A stretch of DNA of 64,000 nt from Amycolatopsis australiensis (lineage in GTDB: Bacteria; Actinomycetota; Actinomycetes; Mycobacteriales; Pseudonocardiaceae), in the NCBI RefSeq assembly GCF_900119165.1, contig NZ_FPJG01000006.1, positions 8,780,001 through 8,844,000 of the forward strand. The letters run 5' to 3'. Positions 8,247 through 15,268 of the stretch are shown piece by piece; the first letter of the stretch is position 1, and the number at the start of each line of letters is the position of its first letter. The translations under genes were made by a program, and so were the position numbers. The notes beneath the pieces were generated by a model. It saw only the letters and a list, made by a program, of their open reading frames with translations. It did not search any database and was not told the DNA's origin.

Positions 8247-8966
8247 ATGTTCACCCCGGACGAGCGGAACCGGCTCCGCGTAGCACTGATCGAGGCGGCC
8301 CGGTCAGACGGGCGCGTCAGCGGCGCCGCCCTCACCGGCTCGGCCGCGGTCGACGCCGAAGACGCGTGGTCGGACATCGACCTCGCCTTCGCCGTCAGCG
8401 GCGAGCCGGGGCCGGTGCTCGCGGACTTCACCGAGCGGATGTACCGCGAGCACGATGCCGTGCACCACATGGACGTCGTCTTCGAGCGGACCGTCTTCCG
8501 GGTGTTCCTGCTGGCGAACACGCTGCAGGTCGACCTGGCGTTCTGGCCGGCCGCCGGCTTCGGCGCGACGACCCCGAAGTTCCGGCTGCTCTTCGGCACC
8601 GCGAACGACCGGGAGCCTGCCCCGCCACCGGACCCGCGGCGCCTGGCGGACCTGGCCTGGCTGCACAGCCTCCACGCGCGGTCGAGCATCGCGCGCGGCC
8701 GGCGCTGGCAGGCCGAGTACATGATCGGCCGGGTTCGCGAGTACGCGCTCGCGCTGGCCTGCCTGCGTCACGGCGTCCCGGCGGTGGACGGCCGCGGGCT
8801 CGACCGGCTGCCCGCCGATGTCCTCGAACCGTTCGAGGAGGCGCTCGTGCGCGGGCTCGACGACCTCGTCCGCCCGTTCCGCGCCGTCACCGAGCTGCTG
8901 ATCGGCGAACTCGGCCCCGAACTGGCCCCCCGGCTGGCGCCGGTCCTGCGTGAACTCGCTTCCTAA
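8247..8966 (+). CDS. Nucleotidyltransferase-domain protein
   Basis: 239 residues. The pol-beta nucleotidyltransferase signature is LTGSAAVDAEDAWSDIDLAF: Gly-Ser followed by Asp-x-Asp. A third carboxylate is plausible in LQVDLAFW. The C-terminal half is helical and resembles the substrate-binding part of aminoglycoside adenylyltransferase-like proteins. The target is unknown. It lies 10 bp after the SDR on the same strand, and its TAA stop overlaps the stop of the converging GH4 gene by three bases. Confidence 0.8.
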   Translation: MFTPDERNRLRVALIEAARSDGRVSGAALTGSAAVDAEDAWSDIDLAFAVSGEPGPVLADFTERMYREHDAVHHMDVVFERTVFRVFLLANTLQVDLAFWPAAGFGATTPKFRLLFGTANDREPAPPPDPRRLADLAWLHSLHARSSIARGRRWQAEYMIGRVREYALALACLRHGVPAVDGRGLDRLPADVLEPFEEALVRGLDDLVRPFRAVTELLIGELGPELAPRLAPVLRELAS

Positions 8967-10243
8967 GCCAGATAAGCGAGTTCCGGGTGCGCGGCGGCAT
9001 ACGCGTCCAGCAGCCGGTGGGCCACGGAGACCGAGTCGACCAGCGGGTGCAGCGCGAAGGCCCGCAGCGCCGCCTCGCGTGAACCCGTCGTCGCCGCTTC
9101 GATGGTGGCCCGCTCGACCGCCTTGACCGCCGTCACCAGACCCTGTGCGTGGTCCGGCAGCGGTGCCGTCGCGAGCGGGCGGGCACCGTTCTCGTCGACG
9201 ACGCACGGTACCTCGACGACCGCGTCGCCCGGCACGCCCGGGAGCGCGGATCCATTGCGGACATTGAGGATCAGCGTCGTGCGTTCGCCGTACGCGATCG
9301 CACGCATCAGCGCCAGTGCGACCCCCTCGTAGCCGCCGCCTTCGAGGTCGTCGCGCTCGCCTTCGCGCGCCTCGGCCATGTACGTCGCTTCCCGCTCCAA
9401 GCGCGTGCGCTCCCACGAAGCCAGCGAAGGTTCCGCGTAGAAGTCGCGTTGCTGCTCCAGCAAAACGGCGCCGCGCGAAGCAGACCGGGCAGCTTCGCGC
9501 GTGAAGTAGTAATAGTGCAGGTACTCGTTCGGCACCGCACCGAGCGCGCGCAGCCAGGAAGTGCCGAAGAGCTTCCCCTCCTCGAAGGACTCAAGCGCTT
9601 CCGGGTCGGCGAGCAACTGCGGCAGGACGTCCGAGCCGCCGACGCGCACCGCGCGCAGCCAACCCAGATGGTTGAGGCCGGCGTAGTCGAACCACGCCGT
9701 CGCCGGGTCGACGCCGAGCGCGCGGGCGACGCGGCGGCACAGCCCGACCGGCGAGTCGCAGATGCCGAGCACCCGCCCGCCCAGGTGCGCGGCCATCGCT
9801 TCGGTCACCATCCCCGCCGGGTTGGTGAAGTTGATGACCCACGCGCGCGGCGCCAGTTCCGCGATCTTCCGCGCGAGGGCGACGGCGACCGGGACTGTCC
9901 GCAGCCCGTACGCGACGCCGCCCGCGCCGACGGTTTCCTGGCCCAGCACGCCTTCCGCGTGCGCGAGCTGCTCGTCCACGCGCCGCCCGCGCAGGCCGCC
10001 GACGCGGATGGCGGAGAACACGAAGTCCACATCGGACAGTGCGGTGCGGAGATCGGTGGTGGTGCGCACCCGCGGCGCGCCCGGCACTCCCGCGGCCTGC
10101 TCGGCCAGTACCCGGTCGATCGCCGCGAGCCGCCCGGGGTCGACGTCGTGCAGGACCAGCTCGGTGACGCCGCCGCCGGCCAGCAGCGCGCCGTGCACCA
10201 GCGGGACGCGGAACCCGCCGCCGCCGAGGATCGTCAGCCGCAC
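8963..10243 (-). CDS. GH4-family 6-phospho-glycosidase
   Basis: 426 residues, beginning VRLTILGGGGFRVPLVHGAL, the NAD-binding start of glycoside hydrolase family 4. Other family marks are VINFTNPAGMVTEA, GICDSPVGLCRRV, GLNHLGW and NEYLHYYYF. These enzymes use NAD and a divalent metal to cleave phosphorylated disaccharides in the cytosol by an oxidation-elimination route; the 6-phospho-beta-glucosidase subgroup fits best. GTG 10243 overlaps the 3' end of the DeoR gene by 10 bp and has a GAGGT site inside it, so the two are translationally coupled. Confidence 0.88.
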   Translation of the reverse strand: MRLTILGGGGFRVPLVHGALLAGGGVTELVLHDVDPGRLAAIDRVLAEQAAGVPGAPRVRTTTDLRTALSDVDFVFSAIRVGGLRGRRVDEQLAHAEGVLGQETVGAGGVAYGLRTVPVAVALARKIAELAPRAWVINFTNPAGMVTEAMAAHLGGRVLGICDSPVGLCRRVARALGVDPATAWFDYAGLNHLGWLRAVRVGGSDVLPQLLADPEALESFEEGKLFGTSWLRALGAVPNEYLHYYYFTREAARSASRGAVLLEQQRDFYAEPSLASWERTRLEREATYMAEAREGERDDLEGGGYEGVALALMRAIAYGERTTLILNVRNGSALPGVPGDAVVEVPCVVDENGARPLATAPLPDHAQGLVTAVKAVERATIEAATTGSREAALRAFALHPLVDSVSVAHRLLDAYAAAHPELAYLA

Positions 10244-10977
10244 CGCAGCACCTCGGCACCCGCTTCGGCCAGGGCCGCGCACGTCGGCTCGTCGGCCCCG
10301 GCGCTCGTGACCACGACGTCGAGCGCGTCCGGCCCGCAGACCTTCGCCAGGCCGGTGCCGGGGAACTTGCCGGCGTCGGCGAGCAGCACCACGCGGTCGC
10401 CCGCGGCGAGCATCGCCCGCTTCACCGGGACCTCGGCGACCGAGTCCGTGACGTGGCCGTCGCAGCGGACGCCGCCGGCGCCGAGGAAGACGGTGCCGGC
10501 CCGCACCTGGCGCAGCGCGTCCTCGGTCAGGAACCCCACCATCGAGTGACAACTACGCCGGACCATGCCGCCGAGCAGGACGAGCTGGACGTCGTCGGCG
10601 TCCTTCAGCTCCTCGTAGACGGCGAGGCTGCTGGTGATCACCGTCAGCGCCCGGTCACGCAGGTGCCGCGCCAGCCGGTGCGCGGTGGTGCCGATGTCGA
10701 GCAGCACCGTGTCGCCGTCGGCGACCAGGTCCGCCGCGCGCCGGGCGACGGCGTCCTTTTCGCCTGCCCGCTCGCCTGCCTCGCGCGCGAACGGCTCGAC
10801 GGCCGCCATCGCCCCGCCGTAGACGCGGGTCAGCCGCCCTTCGCGGTCGAGCCTGCCCAGGTCGCGCCGCACCGTGGCCGGGCTGACCCCGAGCCGCTCG
10901 GCCAGCACGCCGACCGGCGACGGGCCGTCCGCGCGCAGTGCCCGCAGGATCAGCTCGTGGCGGCGCTGGGGCAGCAT
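10234..10977 (-). CDS. DeoR-family sugar regulator
   Basis: 247 residues. The N-terminal winged helix (MLPQRRHELILRAL, then LAERLGVSPATVRRDLGRLD) is followed by the DeoRC sugar-phosphate sensor domain with LLDIGTTAHRLARHL and LADAGKFPG. I use the ATG at 10977 because LPQRRHEL is the usual DeoR start. Such repressors respond to phosphosugars. It is co-transcribed with the GH4 gene and diverges from the PfkB kinase, so it probably controls both. Confidence 0.88.
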   Translation of the reverse strand: MLPQRRHELILRALRADGPSPVGVLAERLGVSPATVRRDLGRLDREGRLTRVYGGAMAAVEPFAREAGERAGEKDAVARRAADLVADGDTVLLDIGTTAHRLARHLRDRALTVITSSLAVYEELKDADDVQLVLLGGMVRRSCHSMVGFLTEDALRQVRAGTVFLGAGGVRCDGHVTDSVAEVPVKRAMLAAGDRVVLLADAGKFPGTGLAKVCGPDALDVVVTSAGADEPTCAALAEAGAEVLRCG

Positions 10978-11003
10978 GCCGGGACGATAGCAGCCGGACT
11001 CGC

Positions 11004-11050
11004 TCACCGAGTGAACGAGTTTGCGCGGCTCTTGCGCATCTTGCGCGGCT
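11004..11050. promoter_or_regulatory. Direct repeats in the DeoR/PfkB divergent promoter
   Basis: TTGCGC occurs at 11021, 11032 and 11041, with the outer two copies extended to TTGCGCGGCT. A short palindrome, TCAC then GTGA separated by CGA, lies beside them at 11004-11014. DeoR proteins often bind direct repeats, so this is the likely operator; inference only. Confidence 0.5.
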
Positions 11051-11090
11051 CAAGCACGCTCGGGCGCATCCGTGACCGCTGGAGGCGCCC

Positions 11091-12119
11091 GTGCCGGCCG
11101 AGCCCGCACCCGACATCGATGTCTTCCTGTCCGGCCTGCTGTTCTTCGACCTGGTGTTCACCGGGCTCGACCAACCGCCGTCGCCCGGCACGGAGGTGTG
11201 GACCGGCGGCATGGGCTCGGGCCCGGGCGGCATCGCGAACTTCGCGGTGGCGCTGAGCCGGCTCGGCCTGCGGACGTCGCTGGCGGCCGCGTTCGGCACC
11301 GACGTCTACGGCCGCTACTGCTGGGATGTGCTTTCACGGCAGGAGCACATCGACCTGTCGCGCTCCCGGCGGTTCCCGGAATGGCACTCCCCCGTCACCG
11401 TTTCGCTGGCCTACGCCGGCGACCGCGCGATGATCACGCACGGCCACCCGCCGCCCGTCCCCGTCGCGGAGCTGGCAGGCTGCCCGCCCCGCAGCCGGGC
11501 GACCGTCGCGCACATCGGCCTCGACACCGCCGAGTGGGTGCACACCGCGCACCAGGCGGGCAGCCTCGTCTTCGCCGACGTCGGCTGGGACCCGTCGGAG
11601 GCGTGGTCGCCGGCGCTGCTCGAGCAGCTGGCCTGCTGCTACGCGTTCCTGCCGAACGACGTCGAAGCGATGCGCTACACCCGCACGGACACGCCGGAGG
11701 CGGCGCTGGCGAAGCTGGCCGACCTCGTCCCGGTCGCGGTGATCACCCGCGGCGCGGCGGGCGTGCTGGCCGTCGACGGCACCACGGGCGAGACGGCGGA
11801 CGTCCCGGCGCTGCCGGTCGACGTGCTGGACGCGACCGGCGCGGGTGACGTGTTCGGCGCCGGGTTCGTCGCCGCCACCCTGACCGGCTGGCCGCTGGCG
11901 GACCGGCTCCGGTTCGCCGGGCTCACGGCGAGCCTGTCGGTCCAGCACTTCGGCGGCGCGCTGGCCGCGCCGGGCTGGCGCGAGATCGCGGAGTGGCACG
12001 CGGTGACACGGCGGCCGGACTACGCGTTCCTCGACGACGTCCTCCCGGCGGAAACGATCGCCGAGACGTCCCGCCGCGGCCCGGTGACGCTCGGCTTCGG
12101 CGACGACGGCTGGCGCTGA
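11091..12119 (+). CDS. PfkB-family carbohydrate kinase
   Basis: 342 residues. The ribokinase-type substrate loop is GGMGSGPGGIANFAVAL near residue 40, and the C-terminal signature DATGAGDVFGAGF holds the catalytic Asp of GAGD. It should phosphorylate a sugar or nucleoside with ATP in the cytosol. GTG 11091 follows GGAGG at 11081-11085. Next to a DeoR regulator and a 6-phospho-glycosidase it belongs to a sugar-use locus. Its TGA overlaps the ATG of the first YbjQ gene (TGATG), so the two are coupled. Confidence 0.86.
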   Translation: MPAEPAPDIDVFLSGLLFFDLVFTGLDQPPSPGTEVWTGGMGSGPGGIANFAVALSRLGLRTSLAAAFGTDVYGRYCWDVLSRQEHIDLSRSRRFPEWHSPVTVSLAYAGDRAMITHGHPPPVPVAELAGCPPRSRATVAHIGLDTAEWVHTAHQAGSLVFADVGWDPSEAWSPALLEQLACCYAFLPNDVEAMRYTRTDTPEAALAKLADLVPVAVITRGAAGVLAVDGTTGETADVPALPVDVLDATGAGDVFGAGFVAATLTGWPLADRLRFAGLTASLSVQHFGGALAAPGWREIAEWHAVTRRPDYAFLDDVLPAETIAETSRRGPVTLGFGDDGWR

Positions 12120-12841
12120 TGCACCCGCGCGCCGGCCGCTACGCGACGTCCGGGCTGCGGACGTCGCTGCTGCCGGTGCCGGGCGCGGTCGGTGCCGAGG
12201 CGGTGGGCCTGCGGCCGATCGGCGAGGTGATGGGCTGCGTGGTGGAGCGCGCCGACGACGTGGCGGCGAGCATGCGCCGCGGCTACGCGACGGCGCTGGG
12301 CAGGCTGCGCGCGGAGGCGTCGGCGCTCGGCGCGGACGGCGTGCTGGCGATCGGCTGCACGGTGACGCGGGTGAGCGCGACGGTCCGCGAGTACGTGGTG
12401 CTGGGAACGGCGGTCCGCGCGGCCCGCGGACGACGTCCCGCGGAGCCGTTCACGACGGGCTTGCCGGGCCCGGACGTGGCGAAGCTGCTGCTGGCGGGCT
12501 GGGTCCCGGTGACGCTGGCGATCGGCATCGACGGCGGCACGGCGTACGACATCGCGATGACCGACCGCCCGGGCGAGGAGGCGAAGGCCCCGACGGAACT
12601 GGTCACCCGCGTCCGCGCCGGCGCCCGGGCGGAGTTCCTGGCCGCGGTGCGGAGATCGGGCGCGGACGGCGGCCTGGTGTCGGCGGCAACGGTCCGGGCC
12701 TGGGCACTGGGCCACACGGGAGCGGCGGCCGTGGCGAGCGTGTTCGGCACGGCGGTGGCCCGGGTGGCGGCTGGACCGGCGCCGACGAGGTCACGAGGAG
12801 TCCTGCCGCTCGGCGAAGACCGGCCGGGGCCCGGTCGCTGA
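12119..12841 (+). CDS. Double YbjQ-domain protein, copy 1
   Basis: 240 residues made of two repeats of the YbjQ/UPF0145 fold (heavy-metal-binding domain family by name; no proven function). Repeat 1 contains GAEAVGLRPIGEVMGCVVE, ALGADGVLAIG and EYVVLGTAVRA; repeat 2 starts near PFTTGLPGPDVAKLLLAGW and ends FGTAVARV. No signal peptide. ATG 12119 overlaps the PfkB stop. The stop itself overlaps an ATG at 12841, see the next gene. Confidence 0.82.
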   Translation: MHPRAGRYATSGLRTSLLPVPGAVGAEAVGLRPIGEVMGCVVERADDVAASMRRGYATALGRLRAEASALGADGVLAIGCTVTRVSATVREYVVLGTAVRAARGRRPAEPFTTGLPGPDVAKLLLAGWVPVTLAIGIDGGTAYDIAMTDRPGEEAKAPTELVTRVRAGARAEFLAAVRRSGADGGLVSAATVRAWALGHTGAAAVASVFGTAVARVAAGPAPTRSRGVLPLGEDRPGPGR

Positions 12842-12906
12842 TGCCGAGCCGGGCCGCGGCTCGCTCGGCTTCGCCGAAGCCCATGCCCTGGCCGGGTTGC
12901 GGCCGC

Positions 12907-13028
12907 GCGGGACCGGCCGCTGCCCGCTCCGCCGAACCCCATCCCCCGGCCAGGTGCCTACCACGCGGGACCGGCCGCTGCCGCCTCCGGCGGCAGGCTC
13001 GCCGACCGCCCGGACCCGGCCGCTGCCC
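12907..13028 (+). repeat. Short direct repeats in the gap between YbjQ genes
   Basis: The 311 bp between copies 1 and 2 (12842-13152) hold an 18-bp word beginning GCGGGACCGG at 12907-12924 and again exactly at 12965-12982, with a variant at 13011-13028. Around them are echoed phrases of the type CCGAA-CCCAT-CCC-GGCC. The stretch is open in the frame of copy 2 but encodes only Arg/Pro/Ala-rich sequence. I read it as a degenerate spacer. Confidence 0.5.
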
Positions 13029-13152
13029 GAGTCGGTCCCCTGCCCACTCGCGGCCGACCTTCCGGACATTCCACCTCGATCACCCCGTGCGTGCCTCGTC
13101 CCGCGGTCGATCCGTGCCACGATGGGGGCAGCCGCGCCGGAAGGAGGCCGCC

Positions 13153-13944
13153 GTGTCCGAGCGGGATGCCCTGCCACCCGTTGCGCAGGCGCGCGTCGAC
13201 CGCTTTGCCGCTTCCGGGCTCAAGACCTCGCTGTTCACCGTGCCGGAAGCCGTCGGCGCCGAGGTGGCCGGCTTCACCGCCGTCGGTGAGGTCATGGGCT
13301 GTGTCGTGCACCGGATCGGCTTCACCGGCCCCGGCGCCTGGGCCGCCGACCAGGTCCGGCTGCTCGCCGGCACCACGCGCCAGGGCTACGCGACCGCGCT
13401 AGACCGGCTGGCCCGGGAAGCCAGGGCCGTCGGCGCCGACGGCGTGCTGGGCATCCGCCTCACGATCACCCCGATCGACGACGTCATGCAGGAGTTCGTC
13501 GCCCTCGGCACGGCCGTGCGCGCCGAAACCCGGCAACGGCCGGGACGGCTGTTCACCACCGACCTGCCGGGCCAGGACGTCGGCAAGCTGATGCAGGCGG
13601 GCTGGGTGCCGGCGCGCGTCGCGATCGGCGTCGCCGGGCGCGCCATGGCCGACTACAACCTGCCGTACCAGGTCAACCCGCTCGCCGGGAACACCGAGGT
13701 CGACGTGGTGACGCGGGTCGTCAACGAAGTCCGCGGCGCGGCCCGCGCGGAGTTCGCCCGCGCGATCCGCGAAAGCGGCGGCGACGGCGGCATCATCTCC
13801 GGCATGACGCTGCGGACGTGGCCGGTGCAGGAGGTGGCCGCGGCCGGTGTCGCGACCGTGACCGGCACCGCGATCGCCCGCTTCCACACCGGCCGCGCCG
13901 CCCCCACCGGCGCGCTCAAGATCCTGCCGCTGAACCGTTCCTGA
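13153..13944 (+). CDS. Double YbjQ-domain protein, copy 2
   Basis: 263 residues, start GTG 13153 after a strong AAGGAGG at 13141-13147. Again two YbjQ repeats: SGLKTSLFTVPEAVGAEVAGF, GEVMGCVVH, GADGVLGIRL and FVALGTAVRAE in the first; LFTTDLPGQDVGKLMQAGW and TVTGTAIARF in the second. An in-frame ATG at 12841 would add 104 Arg/Pro-rich residues and overlap the previous stop; I reject it because the family begins near SGLKTSL and because of the better ribosome site. No known catalytic motif. Confidence 0.83.
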   Translation: MSERDALPPVAQARVDRFAASGLKTSLFTVPEAVGAEVAGFTAVGEVMGCVVHRIGFTGPGAWAADQVRLLAGTTRQGYATALDRLAREARAVGADGVLGIRLTITPIDDVMQEFVALGTAVRAETRQRPGRLFTTDLPGQDVGKLMQAGWVPARVAIGVAGRAMADYNLPYQVNPLAGNTEVDVVTRVVNEVRGAARAEFARAIRESGGDGGIISGMTLRTWPVQEVAAAGVATVTGTAIARFHTGRAAPTGALKILPLNRS

Positions 13945-13954
13945 AGGAGGCTTC

Positions 13955-14773
13955 GTGACCACCGCGGACCCCGCCGAGCAGCACATCCCCGAGGACGCGA
14001 TGCGCCGGCTCGCCGAGATGCGACCCGGTCAGAAGACCAGCCTGTTCACCTCGGACCTGAGCGTCAACGAGTTCCTCCTCGTGCGCGAAGCCGGGTTCCG
14101 GCCGCTCGGGCTCGTGCTCGGCTCGAGCATCTACCACGTCGGGTTCCAGATGGGACGGTGGAGCAAGAACCAGGAGCTGGACCGGCTTTCGCAGGCGATG
14201 TACCACGCCCGCGAGCTGGCGATGTCGCGGATGGAGGCGGAGGCGGACGTCCTCGGCGCCGACGGCATCGTCGCGGTCCGCCTGGAGATCGAGTTCAAGG
14301 AGTTCGGCAGCGACCTCGCCGAGTTCATCGCCGTCGGCACCGCCGTGAAGGCCGACGAACCCGGCGAATGGCGCAACAACACGGGAAAGCCGTTCACCTC
14401 CGACCTGTCCGGACAGGACTTCTGGACGCTGGTGCAGGCCGGTTACGCGCCGCTGGGCATGGTGATGGGCACGTGCGTCTACCACATCGCGCACCAGCGG
14501 TTCCGGCAGCTGGTGGGCAACATCGGGCAGAACGTCGAGATCCCGCAGTACACGGAAGCGCTGTACGACGCGCGTGAGCTGGCGATGTCGCGGATGCAGG
14601 CGGAGGCGGAACAGCTGGAGGCGGAAGGGATCGTCGGCGTGCAGCTGCTTTCGCTGCCGCACCGCTGGGGCGGCCACACGACGGAGTTCTTCGCGATCGG
14701 CACCGCGGTCAAGCCGCTGCGCGCCGACCACCACATCACCAAGCCGCAGCTCGTGCTGCCCCTGACCGACTGA
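13955..14773 (+). CDS. Double YbjQ-domain protein, copy 3
   Basis: 272 residues from GTG 13955, 10 bp after copy 2, with GAAGGAGG just upstream. It is more diverged: GQKTSLFTSDLSVNEFLLV, ARELAMSRMEAEADVLGADG and EFIAVGTAVKAD in repeat 1; KPFTSDLSGQDFWTLVQAG, ARELAMSRMQAEAEQLEAEG and EFFAIGTAVKPL in repeat 2. The identical ARELAMSRM phrase in both halves shows internal duplication. Probably one operon with copies 1 and 2. Confidence 0.83.
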   Translation: MTTADPAEQHIPEDAMRRLAEMRPGQKTSLFTSDLSVNEFLLVREAGFRPLGLVLGSSIYHVGFQMGRWSKNQELDRLSQAMYHARELAMSRMEAEADVLGADGIVAVRLEIEFKEFGSDLAEFIAVGTAVKADEPGEWRNNTGKPFTSDLSGQDFWTLVQAGYAPLGMVMGTCVYHIAHQRFRQLVGNIGQNVEIPQYTEALYDARELAMSRMQAEAEQLEAEGIVGVQLLSLPHRWGGHTTEFFAIGTAVKPLRADHHITKPQLVLPLTD

Positions 14774-15171
14774 TGGGCGAGCTGGACTTCCACCTGCTGG
14801 TGGCGGCGCTGCGCACGGACCGCGCGGACGTCGAGTCGTACCACCGGGTCCTGTCGGAGACGCTGGGCGCGGCGCTGCCACCGGGCATGGTGGAGGTGTC
14901 CCGCCGCCGGACGTTCGCCGACCGCGTCGCGGGCCGCGAAGGGCGTGCGGTCGCGGTGCGGGTGCGCACGCCGGACCGGGTCCTGGTGCTGAGCGCGACC
15001 GAGCACGGCGGCGTGGCGGCGGAGATCCACCAGGTGGTCAGGGGCGTGGTGATCAGCCGCCGGGACATCGCGGTCGACGACTGGCTGGCCGCGCTGGCGC
15101 AGGAGCTGGCTGCGCTGGCCGAGCGGGACGCGAAAGCACGGGACGCGCTCTCGCGGCTGCTCGGCGGCTGA
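14773..15171 (+). CDS. Small hypothetical protein coupled to the YbjQ genes
   Basis: 132 residues. The ATG at 14773 overlaps the stop of YbjQ copy 3 (TGATG). No signal peptide or transmembrane helix; a predicted beta-rich centre (AVAVRVRTPDRVLVLSAT) is followed by a charged helical tail (WLAALAQELAALAERDAKARD). I do not recognise a family. Its tight coupling suggests it acts together with the YbjQ proteins, possibly as an adaptor. Confidence 0.75.
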   Translation: MGELDFHLLVAALRTDRADVESYHRVLSETLGAALPPGMVEVSRRRTFADRVAGREGRAVAVRVRTPDRVLVLSATEHGGVAAEIHQVVRGVVISRRDIAVDDWLAALAQELAALAERDAKARDALSRLLGG

Positions 15172-15194
15172 GAAGTCGTTGCGGCGCGAGGAAT

Positions 15195-15230
15195 GTGCAT
15201 CGGGGGCCGGATGAAGCGCCCCCGATGCAC
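15195..15230. terminator. Perfect 12-bp hairpin between convergent genes
   Basis: GTGCATCGGGGG at 15195-15206 pairs perfectly with CCCCCGATGCAC at 15219-15230 around a 12-nt loop. It sits between the converging YbjQ operon and sugar dehydrogenase gene and could terminate both. There is no T-tract. Confidence 0.75.
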
Positions 15231-15268
15231 AGCCTGGCCGGTGGGTACGACGAAACCGCGAGGCCGCG

